From Argentina anserina (Eukaryota > Streptophyta > Magnoliopsida > Rosales > Rosaceae), in contig NC_065876.1 in the NCBI RefSeq assembly GCF_933775445.1, forward strand, positions 21,142,001-21,206,000: a stretch of DNA of 64,000 bases, read 5' to 3'. Within the stretch, counting starts at the first letter, position 1. The number at the start of each line of letters is the position of its first letter. A program made the position numbers and the translations under genes. Below, piece after piece: positions 24,180 through 34,429 of this stretch. A model generated the notes under the pieces. That model did no database searches and had not been told where the DNA came from. It saw nothing but the letters and a program-made list of their open reading frames with translations.

Positions 24180-25717
24180 CAGAATCAAAACTAATTGTGT
24201 TTACAACAAAACTATCAAACCTATTGAATTTTGATGAAGTTCTGAAATCTGATTAGCACTGGCTTCTTTATCAGTAGCATTCCTTGTATGAATATAATTT
24301 CTTTTCCCTTCATCTAAAGTACAAATTGACTTCCTTTTTCTACCACTTCTTGTAGGTATCACATCTGTGTTGCATAAAAGTCAGTGAACAAATATTAGAT
24401 ACAGCTATTTACCAATTTGATATTGTGAAACTTTAAAACCAAATTAGATAAACAAATTTAAACTATTTCAGATCAATTGAGTTTGTATAAGAGTAGAGAT
24501 GTTGTATGAAACCGTAAATGATACTTTCTAAAAGGCTAGTGTAAGTGAGCCAATGTCGTATGAATAGTTCATTATGTTAGATGAGACAAAGTTTTTTATC
24601 TAAGCAAAAGAACCAGTAAATTATATTGTTCATTATAAGATTGTTATTAATGAAAATTCACATAGCATGAACAACAAAATATAAATACCTGACAGAGTTG
24701 CATTTTCATTTCTCATATCACCTGCAGCTGCCACCGACATCCCTTCAATTTCTATTGGGTCAGCAGCCACACTCGCAGAAACATTTGTTCAAAAAATTTC
24801 ATCATTCCCGACTTCCTTCCAGTTGTCATACTTGCTATAAAAACGCATTATCAAACAATCAAAAAGATTAACAAAATAACTAAATAATAAACCGATATAT
24901 TTATATATATATATATATATTCATTGTTATTTGGCAATTGTTCTACAACCCTAACTAACCCTGAAAACTACAAACTGCACAGACAGCCTATGAACACATA
25001 GACACCCTCTAAATCAAAGTTGAAACTATTGAGTTGTTTGCATCATTTGAGTCATTGTGTAGACTCAAATTAAGCAACTCCATAATAGTTTGGTGTCATA
25101 GCTGTCCTATATACAGTATACTGAACCTATAACCCTGTTATATAATACACAGAAAGCATGTAAATATAGAATAAGCACATTATGATCTTAATAAAAGACA
25201 GTAAGAGAGCAGTACCCAAAAATTACAATGAGGTTGGTTCCGCTTTGCCCAAATGAAAGTTCCAATTTCTATGCCACCACAACAAAAGTTTCTGTTATAC
25301 CTCACCTGCATGTGTAAAAATACATATATTAGTGTGTTGACGATAAAAAATAGCAAAATGGATGAACATGAAGGCAGATAGAAAATAACAGAGAATCTAA
25401 GACATAAATTTATGAGATTGTATACCGTTTGGAACACAGATTCAAGTGTTTTAGGCACTGTATGCTGTGTGCATTTTAAAGTTTCACTATACATGCATAC
25501 ATATTTCAATGGTACATATTTCAATAGTGGGGAAATTGTATTTACCGCTAGCGATCCTATTCTTAATATCTAAAACTTCATGTTCACTCAAGGATGAAAA
25601 AATATCACCTAATTGATCATATGTAAAATACATTTGTTTTAATAGGTTATTCAAATTACATTGATAATATTCATCAATATTAGCATTTGGATCGTGGGGT
25701 ATTGTATTGTAAGCCAT
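24180..25717 (-). pseudogene. Second gene of the Helitron, degenerate, unknown function
   Basis: Several exon-like blocks share the minus strand with the RPA-like gene. One starts with ATG at 25717 (MAYNTIPHDPN, then YDQLGDIFSSLSEHEVLDIKN) and reaches a possible donor at 25546. Further blocks are near 24800-24700 (ADPIEIEGMSVAAAGDM, with a stop in the same frame upstream) and 24370-24190 (VIPTRSGRKRKSICTLDEG). The block at about 25310-25180 does not join in phase. No family was recognised. The blocks may be exons of one captured or Helitron-native gene that has decayed. Confidence 0.35.
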
Positions 25718-25719
25718 TC

Positions 25720-26186
25720 CAATTGACTTTGAAACTTGATTATATGAAAAAAATTGAAAGCAAACAAAGCCCAGCTGAAATATCAGGTCAATTGATGAGC
25801 CAATATATGAACGAAAACAGGGAGAAAAACGAAAAACCCAAAAATTGATGGAACCAATCAAACAACAAAATTGATGTAATCAAAGTAGTTAGGAAGGGAA
25901 AAAAACTGAATACGGGGATTAAAACATGATTGAAACATGAAATTGATCTAAGGGGAACAATTGACTTTGAAACTTGATTATATGAAAAAAATTGAAAGCA
26001 AACAAAGCCCGGCTGAAATATCAAGTCAATTGATGAGCCGATATATGACCGAAAACAGGAAGAGAAACGAAAAACCCTAAAATTGTTGGAACCAATCAAA
26101 CAACAAAATTGATGTAATCAAAGTAGTTAGGAAGGGAAAAAAACCTGAATACGGGGATTGAAACATGAAATTGATCTAAGGGGAAC
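25720..26186. repeat. Tandem duplication of about 238 bp near the Helitron 5' end
   Basis: Two direct copies, 25720-25957 and 25958-26186, both starting caattgactttgaaacttga and ending with a gatctaaggggaac motif. The copies differ by scattered substitutions and a nine-base length change. The unit lies just 5' of the ATG at 25717 on the minus strand, so it duplicates leader or promoter sequence. Confidence 0.9.
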
Positions 26187-26532
26187 TCACCAAAGCAACG
26201 CAGGTCTCGTGACCGCAAAGTTTGCCGGAATATTTGGGTTCTAAGGGGAAAAGGAGAATATGAGGAGAAAGCAGAGACTTTGTTCTGGTTGTCGGGTTGC
26301 AGTTTATCAAGTTCTTTGTTCTGCTCTCTAGGCTAAGTAGCTTTTTAATGAATTGCTTTTCAACCCAAAAAATACGTGGTCCATGGGAATAGCCACAGCT
26401 GGCCAGGAAAAGGACAAAGTCCTTAAGAACAGTACCGCGACTATAGCGTGTCTAATATATAGTAAATATACACGTTGCTTGTTGATATGGCATGGAAGTC
26501 ATGGTTTATCATGTAACCATGCTTGTCGCAGA

Positions 26533-26946
26533 ACTAGACACGAGCAAGCTTCATGTTGTTTGCTATCCCATGGAGAGAATACTCAACGAAGGATTGGAGA
26601 TCTTCCAAACTCGAGCCCATGATCGGATTACAAACATACAACCATTCTAGCTTGCAGCCATGGTTGTTGTTCATGGGGACTACTTGCATTGTTGCAACAT
26701 ACGACTCGAGAGTAGCTTCTCTTTCGCCCAGAGGATAGTCTCGTCTCTACCCATCTCGCAGTACCGAACCACACCGGGCTGGCCGGAAACTCCATCGACT
26801 TGATAACAAGTGTGGAGGTTGGGGAACCACTTGTCTATGTTGCAGAAGTCCGCCAAGAGAGGCCATACTTCTTGCGCTTTTGAGCGTTAGAGCTCGGCAG
26901 AGGTTTGGCCTTCCAATTTTGGGCGAGTACCTTTATCTAGTGCCAT
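26533..26946 (-). pseudogene. Lachrymatory-factor-synthase-like (Bet v 1/START fold) pseudogene
   Basis: The minus strand from 26946 reads MALDKGTRPKLEGQTSAEL, then a TAA stop, then VWPLLADFCNIDKWFPNL and HTCYQVDGVPASPV. This matches plant lachrymatory-factor-synthase-like/polyketide cyclase proteins (short intronless genes). A frameshift follows; later blocks in another frame give VVPMNNNHGCKLEWLYVC and a C-terminal SLEDLQSFVEYSLHGIANNM. At least one nonsense and one frameshift make it non-coding. Its 3' end lies about 70 bp from the Helitron 5' end, so the Helitron inserted just downstream or in the 3' UTR. Confidence 0.7.
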
Positions 26947-27270
26947 TACAAAGGAGCAAGATATTAAGCTAAGTGATATCTATGAAAAAGTCTCATGGTT
27001 CATATATATAATGTTGAAATTGAACTAACAGTTTACTTGGATTGTGATCACGCACAGATCGAACAACCTACTTTTACAATATTATCTTTACCGGCCGCCC
27101 AAACATAATTTTGTACTTAAAAATCAAAACAAAAGTTCACGAACATTAATTTTGTATAGTAAGCCAAAAATGCTTACAATTAAAGAAACATAAATGTGAT
27201 ATGAGATTAGAAAAAGTGATGGCTGTTTGTTCTTCCTTATAAAGAAGTGGACGTCGATGTCGACCAGCGG

Positions 27271-27275
27271 TTGTA
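27271..27275. repeat. Target-site duplication TTGTA (left)
   Basis: ttgta directly precedes the left LTR and is repeated at 36370-36374 directly after the right LTR. A five-base duplication is normal for Ty1/copia integration. Confidence 0.85.
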
Positions 27276-27397
27276 AGATGAAATGTATATTGATTGATGA
27301 TATATTACACATAATGTTTTCTATATATAATCATATTTACCCCCCATCATGGAGGAAATTACGGGCACTGTGATTTCCTCCTTGAATCACGCTAACA
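27276..27397 (-). repeat. 3' LTR of short-LTR copia (122 bp)
   Basis: On the minus strand it begins TGTTAGCGTGATTCAAGG and ends CATTTCATCT. It ends in CT rather than the usual CA, but the same terminus is fixed by the target duplication here and by the primer-binding site at the other LTR. Confidence 0.88.
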
Positions 27398-27409
27398 CTC
27401 CCTCTCAAG
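27398..27409 (-). promoter_or_regulatory. Polypurine tract of short-LTR copia
   Basis: Minus strand ttgagagggag, directly upstream of the 3' LTR start TGTTAG. It primes plus-strand DNA synthesis in this class of element. Confidence 0.7.
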
Positions 27410-27497
27410 TTGGCGCATACACATTAACCATAACCAACTTGCTAAGTGAGTCATAAAAAGTCTCTTTAGACACTCTTTTTGTGAGCATATCAGCAAG

Positions 27498-28911
27498 TTA
27501 CTCTTCTGTAGAAACAAAAGAAAAACTAATGATCTCTGTGTCTAGCTTCTCTTTTATAAAGTGATGATCAACCTCCACATATTTTGTACGATCATGTTGC
27601 ACAGGATTATGTGAAATATCAATAGCCGCATTGTTGTCACAGTACAGCTGCATAGCACACTTAGGTTTAATGCCCAAATCTTGTAGCAAATTTCTAAGCC
27701 ATAACAATTCGCACACTCCTTGAGTGATACCTATGTATTCTACCTCAACACTAGATCGAGCTACCACTTTTTGTTTCTTACTCTTCCATGTAACAAGATT
27801 ACCCCTAACAAAGGTAAAGTACCCTGATGTGGATCTCTGATCTGTAATATTTCCAACCCAGTCTACATCTGTGAAGCCATAAACCTCAAAGATATTATTG
27901 TGATTAGAGAACATTATTCCTCTCCCTGGAGCTGACTTCAAGTACCTCAAAATCCTTACAACAACATCCATGTGGTCTACACTAGGATTATGCATGAACT
28001 GACTCACTACACTTACTGTATACGCAACATCTGGTCTGGTATGTGATAAATTAATCAGGCGTCAAACTAGCTTTTGATAACGAGGTTTGTCAGTAGGCAC
28101 TTGATCTGGATACTATGCTAACCGATGGTTATGCTCAATAGGAGTATCAATGGGAGTGCAATCCAACATACATGTCTCTGTTAGTAGATCAAAGATGTAC
28201 TTCCTCTGACACAGATAAATACCATCACTTCCCCGGGCTACCTCAATGCCCAAGAAATACTTGAGTGTACCTAGGTCCTTCATCTCAAACTATGTGGCTA
28301 GCTGTTTCTGTAATCTATCCACCTCAACAGTAACTACCATATCATCAACATATATAATTAGGGTTGTTACATTCCATTGTTGATGTCTGAGAAATAATGT
28401 ATGGTATGAATTACTTTGTCTGTAGCCAATTTTCCTCATGAATTGTGAGAATCTTCCAAACCAAGCACGAGGTGACTATTTAAGACCATACAAAGACTTT
28501 CTCAATCTATATACAAAGTTACTTGGAGAAGCGGCCACATATCCAGGCGAAAGATCCATGTACACTTCCTCTATAAGTTCTCCATGAAGGAATGCATTCT
28601 TAACATCAAACTGTCTGAGTGGCCAGTTTAAGCTAGCAGCAAAAGAGAGCAATACCCCGAATAGTGTTTATCTTTGCAACAGGTGCAAATGTCTCATCAT
28701 AGTCTATGTCATATGTTTGGGTGAACCATTTTGCTACTAGACATGCTTTATACCGGCTCACTGACACATCTGGATTATGCTTCACTGTAAACACCCAACG
28801 ACATCCCACAGTTTTCTTGCCATGTGGTGGAGATACAAGCTCACAAGTATTGTTCTTTTGTAATGCTTCCATCTCTTCCTCTATTGTTTTCCTCCATTTT
28901 GGATCTCCTAA
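27498..28911 (-). pseudogene. Copia RT and RNase H (3' half of pol)
   Basis: The first block (28911 leftward) has GDPKWRKTIEEEMEAL, GCRWVFTVKHNPDVSVSRYK and DYDETFAPVAKINTIR. The YVDDM box is near 28345-28360, followed by KQLAT, a stop, then FEMKDLGTLKYFLGIEVARG. The RNase H block 28007-27498 has MSQFMHNPSVDHMDVVVRIL, FTDVDWVGNITDQRSTSGYF, ARSSVEVEYIGI, YCDNNAAIDISHNPVQHDRT and HHFIKEKL. Several stops and frameshifts separate the blocks. Confidence 0.88.
28909..28911. repeat. TAA target duplication of the Harbinger element (left)
   Basis: taa at 28909-28911 and again at 32590-32592 flank the inserted element. Three-base TWA duplications are diagnostic of PIF/Harbinger transposition. Confidence 0.88.
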
Positions 28912-29487
28912 GAGCATATGCACCCATGTTTAACCATCAGACCATCAAACCATCAATTTAATTGCCTCCATCAGTTACTATTCACTGTAAATTGCTTTTC
29001 TGAGCTAGTTTTTATGCAGCGGTGCAACTCCGTCAAATTAGCAATTACTATTCATTGATTAAATATTTTATTTTTTGAGATTTCATATATGATAATCAAC
29101 CAATTGCTAGATGACAAGTGGCATTTATTTGATATCCTTATCACCGAAATAATTTTATAGATTTTCGATAGGATTTCCGACCAACCAAAAGGTGACACGT
29201 GTGTGTTTGTCGGCCAAATAATTTCATTGGATTTCCGATAGGATTTCTGATAAGATTTTTGACGAATGACAATTCGACACGTAACATGATCTTCAAATTC
29301 TATGATCTGAAATTCACCATAAATAAGCTGCATCACCCATTCTATACTCACTCAATCTTCACAACTCATTTCTAAATCCTCAAAAACACATTCTTCAATT
29401 ACTTCGCCACATTCCCCCATCACTATAATGAGCTTCTTTCGCAAATTGTTGAAGTAGAGACAACAACACAGTCAAGAAGATGCTGAG
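28912..29487. other. 5' non-coding part of the Harbinger element
   Basis: From the left inverted repeat to the transposase start. No protein-coding content recognised. The last 80 bases presumably hold the transposase promoter and leader. Confidence 0.5.
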
Positions 29488-30777
29488 ATGATGGATGCCA
29501 TGGTGATGAACACGACGATGATGATGGCACATCTTGATAATTCAGATGAACCACAAGGACGCGGTTCACGTCGTGGCCGCTCTCCTAATCACCCCAGAAA
29601 TAGGGTATCTGGGGGAATTAGTCTCATGGCAGATTACTTCATCGAGCGTCCGATCTTTAGGGCAGAAGAATTTCGTCGGAGGTACCGAATGCACACCCAT
29701 TTGTTCAACCGCATCATGACGAAGCTCTGCAACCACGACCCTTATTGGCATCAAAGAGCAGATGCCACTGGACTACTAGGGTTGCTGCCCCAACAAAAGA
29801 TGACAGGTGCCCTCCGAATGTTGGCGTACGGCGCAGCTGCTGATCAGTGTGCTGAGATATGCATGATGGGGGAATCAACTACACTAGAGTGCATGAAGAA
29901 GTTTTGCCAACAGGTGATACATCATTTTGGTGGCGAGTATCTCCGTGCTCCAACAGAGACTGACCTTAAAAGGCTTCTTGCTAGAGCTGATCAGCGAGGA
30001 TTTCCAGGAATGATTGGAAGCATTGACTGCATGCATTGGGAGTGGAAGAACTGTCCAACCGGATGGCATGGGGCTTACAGCGGCCGGAAAGGTCGTCCCA
30101 CCATAATACTAGAGGCGGTGGCCTCGCATGACACATGGGTATGGCATGCTTTCTTCGGTGTACCAGGAGCTCAAAATGATATTAATGTCCTTGATCAATC
30201 ACCTGTGTTTGAAGGGCTCATTGCCGGAAACACACCGACTGTGATGTTTTACGCCAATGGTAGACGATATAGCAATGCTTATTATCTCGCCGACGGAATA
30301 TATCCAAGGTACTCCACATTTGTAAAAACAATTCCAAACCCTGAATCACAAGCACAAAAACTATTTACAAAGAAACAAGAAGCATACCGCAAAGATGTAG
30401 AGAGGTGTTTTGGCATCCTGCAATCTCGTTGGGCAATCATTTGACATGGAGCTCGGTTGCATAGGAGTTCGACACTGAAAAACATAATGATAGCTTGTAT
30501 CATATTGCATAACATGATTGTAGAGGATGAATTTGTAGAAGAAGAATATGTCAAGCCGGAAGAAGAAGATCTACTAAACCCATTGGCTGCAAGAGTTTAT
30601 GATGGGCCAGTGGATCCTCAGGGGGTTCGAATTCCTTTTTTACCAGTGGAAAGAGATGGACGGAACCAACATGCATTTTGGGATCGTATTGACCACCTCG
30701 AGTCAGCTTATATCCACAACCTTCTTCAGAATGATTTAGTGGAGCACAATTGGACTTTGGAAGCCAACCAACAATAA
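29488..30777 (+). pseudogene. Harbinger DDE transposase with one internal stop
   Basis: PIF/Harbinger nuclease (DDE_4 family) that, with ORF1, cuts and pastes the element. The frame runs from MMDAMVMNTT at 29488 to NWTLEANQQ at 30777, about 428 residues plus one internal TGA at 30442-30444. Catalytic blocks: GSIDCMHWEWKNCP (first Asp), GAQNDINVLDQSP (second Asp), KDVERCFGILQSRWAI (Glu). The stop follows WAII, where relatives usually have an arginine; CGA to TGA by cytosine deamination would explain it. After the stop the frame resumes with LHRSSTLKNIMIACIILHNM, typical of the family's C-terminal region. No frameshift was seen, so the lesion may be recent. Confidence 0.88.
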
Positions 30778-30979
30778 TCGATTATGGAGTTTAATTTGGT
30801 ATTATCATTTTATTTGGTATTGTAATTTTATTTGGCGTTGTAATTTTATTTGGTATTGTATTTGATATTGTGCAATGTAATAACTTGAAATTGAGAAACA
30901 TGAAATTTATTTCATATAAAAATAACTTGAAATTACATCAAATAACTTGGAATTGAAAAAAAATAGCAATAACACAACA
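30778..30979. other. Convergent 3' ends of the two Harbinger genes
   Basis: AT-rich gap with a repeated tatttggtattgtaattt motif (several short copies at about 30800-30860), lying between the stop codons of the transposase (+) and ORF1 (-). Confidence 0.6.
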
Positions 30980-32089
30980 TTACTCTTCATCAAAATGAAC
31001 ATAATAAGCATCACTAGTGTTACTACTCTCATTCATTTTACCCATGATATCCGCTTTCCTCTTTGTGTGCCACCTCAATTTTGTCGGGCTCATGACACTC
31101 CTATCCATTGCCATAATTTTCGTTTCTTCTTCCAACTCCAACATAGCATCACGTCGGGCCAACCTTGCTTCCTTTTGTTTCTCAAGTTCTAAGCCCTCCC
31201 TAGCTAACCGAAGGGTCTCCTCATCTCTTCGCATGTTAGCCTCCATAAGTGATTTTTGATTACATTGCATATTATGAAAAATAGCTAAAGACATCTCGTC
31301 TTTCTCCGTCATACATTTTTTCCCCTTCTTCTTTGCTTCCTTGGCCGCTTTTATTCCCATAGGTCTAACGGGGCTTGAGGGACGGGGTCTCTCTTGGTTC
31401 GACGGCGGAGTTGTGAATTCGTCCTCACCATCCAAGTCAATATGCTCATCCGTGTCAATATGCTCATCCGTATCATGTTGCTCGGGAGAACATGGAAAAT
31501 TTCGCTCAAACGGAGAAGAAGTACTACTTGTAACCGTCACAAAATGAGGATGACTCAACATTGCTTCATAACAATCTTTCTTGTTAAATTCTTTTTTCAT
31601 ATCTTTGAAATATAATGATTGAGCTTGAGTTTCCTAAAAATAGAAACGAATATTAGATTTATAGGAAAATTTAATGTAAACAAAAATTTAATATGAAGAA
31701 AAAAAAATAACAAAACAAGAAAAAAAATTTATTAATAGGAAAATTTAATCTATGTTAAACAAAAAAAATATACATGAAAAATTGATTAGACATACCTCAT
31801 CTACCAAATTCGTCCCGCTAGCCGCACGGCTTCTTGCTTTGCTTAATGCTGTATGCCACTTCTTGAGCATTTTCTTCAAGCGCGGAAAATGTGATTCAAG
31901 CGCACATTTCGAGCGAGGACCTTGATGAGGATCTTCGGGGTTGCCACACCAATTTTTGGCGTAATCTTCGTAAACTTTCTTCCACAAATTATCCTTGCAT
32001 TGATATCGGCCGGTGATGATGCAAGTGGATTGTCGTACCCAAGAAACACATAATTGCAACTCTTCGGATGGAAGCCAACCAGAACCCAT
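30980..32089 (-). CDS. Harbinger ORF1, Myb/SANT-like DNA-binding protein, 315 aa, two exons
   Basis: Second protein of PIF/Harbinger elements; it binds the element's ends and brings in the transposase. Exon 1, 32089-31796, encodes a trihelix-like SANT domain (MGSGWLPSEELQLCVSWVRQ, ITGRYQCKDNLWKKVYEDYA, ESHFPRLKKMLKKWHTAL). Exon 2, 31633-30980, encodes a NAM-associated-like C-terminus: an acidic spacer (EHIDTDEHIDLDGED, with a small duplicated HIDTDE unit), a lysine-rich stretch (AAKEAKKKGKKCM), then a charged coiled-coil segment (ETLRLAREGLELEKQKEARL). The GT-AG junction is in phase (948 nt). No lesion seen. Similar host proteins are often mis-annotated as GST T3-like or NAM-like. Confidence 0.8.
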
Positions 32090-32589
32090 TTGATGAAAGG
32101 AAGATGGAAGAGAGGAGATGAAAAGAGAAGTGGTACAAATTGTGAAGAATATGATGAGGTATTTATAGGGAAAATAATGAGTAATTTGTACATTTTCGGA
32201 GTAATTTGAAAAAAAAAAAAATTTGACCGTTGGCTACGCAGGGAGCCGTTGTACCATTCTGGCGCCACGTGGCAGCCTGTAACTGGCCATCGGCTCTGCA
32301 GCTGTCGGCTATATATTTTTTTTAATTTTTTTTAAAGGCCCGTGTAAAACACGCGCCAGATTCAAAAAAAAAAAAGAGAACGCTGGGCGCCCACGTGCGC
32401 GGGTCCCAGCCTTTGCTGCCAATCACTCCGGCAAGCAAAAGTTGCCTGCCTGCTTGCTGGTTTGATCATTTGACATGGGTCCCACTCATTTATTGCCTCT
32501 TCATTTTGCACGGCTGCATTGGAATAGAGCAGCAAACAAGCAAAATTTATGCTTTTTGCTATGATGGTGATGCACGGCTGCATATGCTC
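32090..32589. other. 3' non-coding part of the Harbinger element
   Basis: Between the ORF1 start and the right inverted repeat. It contains a GC-richer block (about 32225-32480). No coding content recognised. The ORF1 promoter should lie here on the minus strand. Confidence 0.5.
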
Positions 32590-33970
32590 TAATGCATCAT
32601 GCACTTTGTTAGGTACTGATACAATAGATATTTGATTCACAAATGATTCATATGACTTAGACAATCTTTTGGTAGACATAAAATTTGCCACAGGATACTT
32701 AGTTTTAGCCTAAAGGGTAAGTTCATACTTTTTTGTTGGCTGACCCCGAGTAGACCTATTTGGCAAGACATATTGTCTACTATTAGCCTTACTAGTATTA
32801 GCCCCAATAGGATGACTAACCTCAGATGAGTGATCTTCCGTACTAAGAGAGCATTGGTCAGGTGTAGAAATAGTAGTACGGGAGACATGAGGGGCAGTTG
32901 TGTTGTCATCTTCTGGTACCTGAATCTCTGGAGTGACTACACTGCCAGAATCATCCGGTGGTGGTTGTGTAGCTGACACATTGGTAATCTCAATTGAACA
33001 TGTCACCATATCTACTGGCTTACTTGTGTCCCCCTCTCCATGATACAACTCTTCAAAATATGAATTCTCCCCCTGAATAGCAGTATCGGAAGAGGCAAAA
33101 TAGCTCATGTCCTCAAAGAAAGTAACATCCATAGTGACATAGTACTTCTTGGTATGTGGATGACAGCACCGGTACCCTTTCTGATGTCCTCCATACCCAA
33201 CAAACACACATTTAACTGTCCGGACATCCAATTTAGACCGCTGATGTTTTAAAAGATGGACAAAAGCAACACAACCATAAAACACGAGCAGGAAGATTAT
33301 GAAAAGAGGGTAATGAGTCATGAGATGCAAACACCTCATATGGAACTTTTCCCTAAAGGACACCAGAGGGAAGACGATTAATGAGGTGGGCGGAAGTTAT
33401 GACAGCATCACCCCAAAGGTACTTAGGCATATGGGCACTAAAAAGAATACACCGAGCCATATCAAGTAAATGACGATTTTTCCCTTCAAAAACTCCATTT
33501 TGCTCAGGTGTGTAAGGACACGTTGTTTGATGAACAATTCTGTGTGTGTTAAAGAACTCCTGAAAGACATGATTCACATATTCCCCCCCCCCCATTATCA
33601 AAACGAAAAAGAACTATAATTGTGGCATTATATTGTGTTTGGACAGTAATAGAAGGCTTTAAAAGCCGGAAAAAACCTCATCTTTAGTTTTGAGGAGAAC
33701 AATCCACGAAAGACGGGTGCGATCATCAATAAATGACACATAATACTGCATTCCTGACACAGTATACTCTCTAGAGGGTCCCTAAACATCAAAATGAATT
33801 AATTCAAAAGGAATAATACGTTTATTAGAATTACTATGAGAATAGGTAGATCGATGACTCTTGCCCAAAACACATGTCTCACAACGTAAAAGTGACGCAT
33901 CCACACTAATAAACAAAGTTGGCATAGATGTTTTCATAACACTAAAAGATGGATGCCCTAAGCGACGATG
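32590..33970 (-). pseudogene. Copia integrase and linker (5' side of the Harbinger insertion)
   Basis: Minus-strand blocks: integrase Glu region TCPYTPEQNGVFEGKNRHLLD (33601-33353) with YLWGDAVITSAHLINRLP; then the C-terminal region FVGYGGHQKGYRCCHPHTKKYY and VTMDVTFFEDMSYF, followed by a variable linker and ANFMSTKRLSKSYESFVNQI. A poly-C run at 33587-33596 lies in the broken zone before the Asp-containing blocks. The coding sequence stops exactly at the Harbinger target site and resumes at 28911. Confidence 0.85.
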
Positions 33971-34429
33971 TCATAACCAAACTTCACTTACCTTGTCAGA
34001 AGTGGAGATTAAAGCGGTCCGAGATTGTACCACTGGTTTATCCCCCGCATATGTCTGATCTAGATGAAACAACCGGCCCCTCAGATACCCCGGACCAATT
34101 AACTCCCCGGTGAGAAGATCCTGAAATATCACATACATAGGAAAAAATGTCACAGAACACTTAGCGTCAGGGTTCAATTGGGGACCATATATCAAATGAT
34201 GAGATAAAGCAGGTACATAGAACACATTGTGAAGCTCTATTGTTGGAGTAATACGAACTGACCCTTTACCTAATACAGGAAAGACCTCACCATTAGCATT
34301 AGTAACACAGGGTACGGGTGAAGGAGACAATACGGTAAAATAAGATTTGTCATAAGTTATATGATCAGACACACCAGAATCAATAATCCATGTATCAAAA
34401 CCAACAAAGTTAGAAATATTTAAAGTCAT
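33971..34429 (-). pseudogene. Copia protease and GAG-pre-integrase
   Basis: DTWIIDSGVSDHITYDKSYF carries the DSG active site of the copia aspartic protease (the usual DSGA is DSGV here). Following blocks ELHNVFYVPALSHHLIYGPQ and CSVTFFPMYVIFQDLLTGEL belong to GAG-pre-integrase. An open frame of 152 codons lies within the larger broken gag-pol. Confidence 0.85.

Larger units (their letters stand above)
19664..26466 (-). mobile_element. Helitron, 6.8 kb, carrying an RPA-like gene
   Basis: The left edge is a textbook Helitron 3' end on the minus strand: a hairpin (CCGC-A-GC, loop AAA, GC-GCGG; plus positions 19677-19692), then a short spacer and terminal CTAG followed by host T (ctag at 19664-19667). 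The right edge at about 26466 is less certain: the minus strand starts TTTACTATATATTAGACACG, a Helitron-like 5' end in which the expected TC has decayed to TT. The interior has an RPA1-like gene and a second degenerate gene, both minus strand. No Rep (HUH) or Pif1-type helicase was found, so it is presumably non-autonomous. There is no target duplication, as expected for Helitrons. Confidence 0.72.
28912..32589 (+). mobile_element. PIF/Harbinger (Pong-like) DNA transposon, 3678 bp
   Basis: Terminal inverted repeats: left GAGCATATGCACCCATG, right (inverted) GAGCATATGCAGCCGTG, with two mismatches. TAA target duplications flank it. It carries the two genes expected of this superfamily in convergent orientation: a DDE transposase on plus and a Myb/SANT-like ORF1 on minus. 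It lies inside the pol gene of the copia element at 27276-36369. Only one premature stop was seen in the transposase, so the element is relatively well preserved. Confidence 0.92.

Noticed and set aside
33587..33596. Poly-C run as a regulatory element (also at 36303)
   Set aside because: Homopolymer within decayed retrotransposon sequence; more likely slippage or sequence error.
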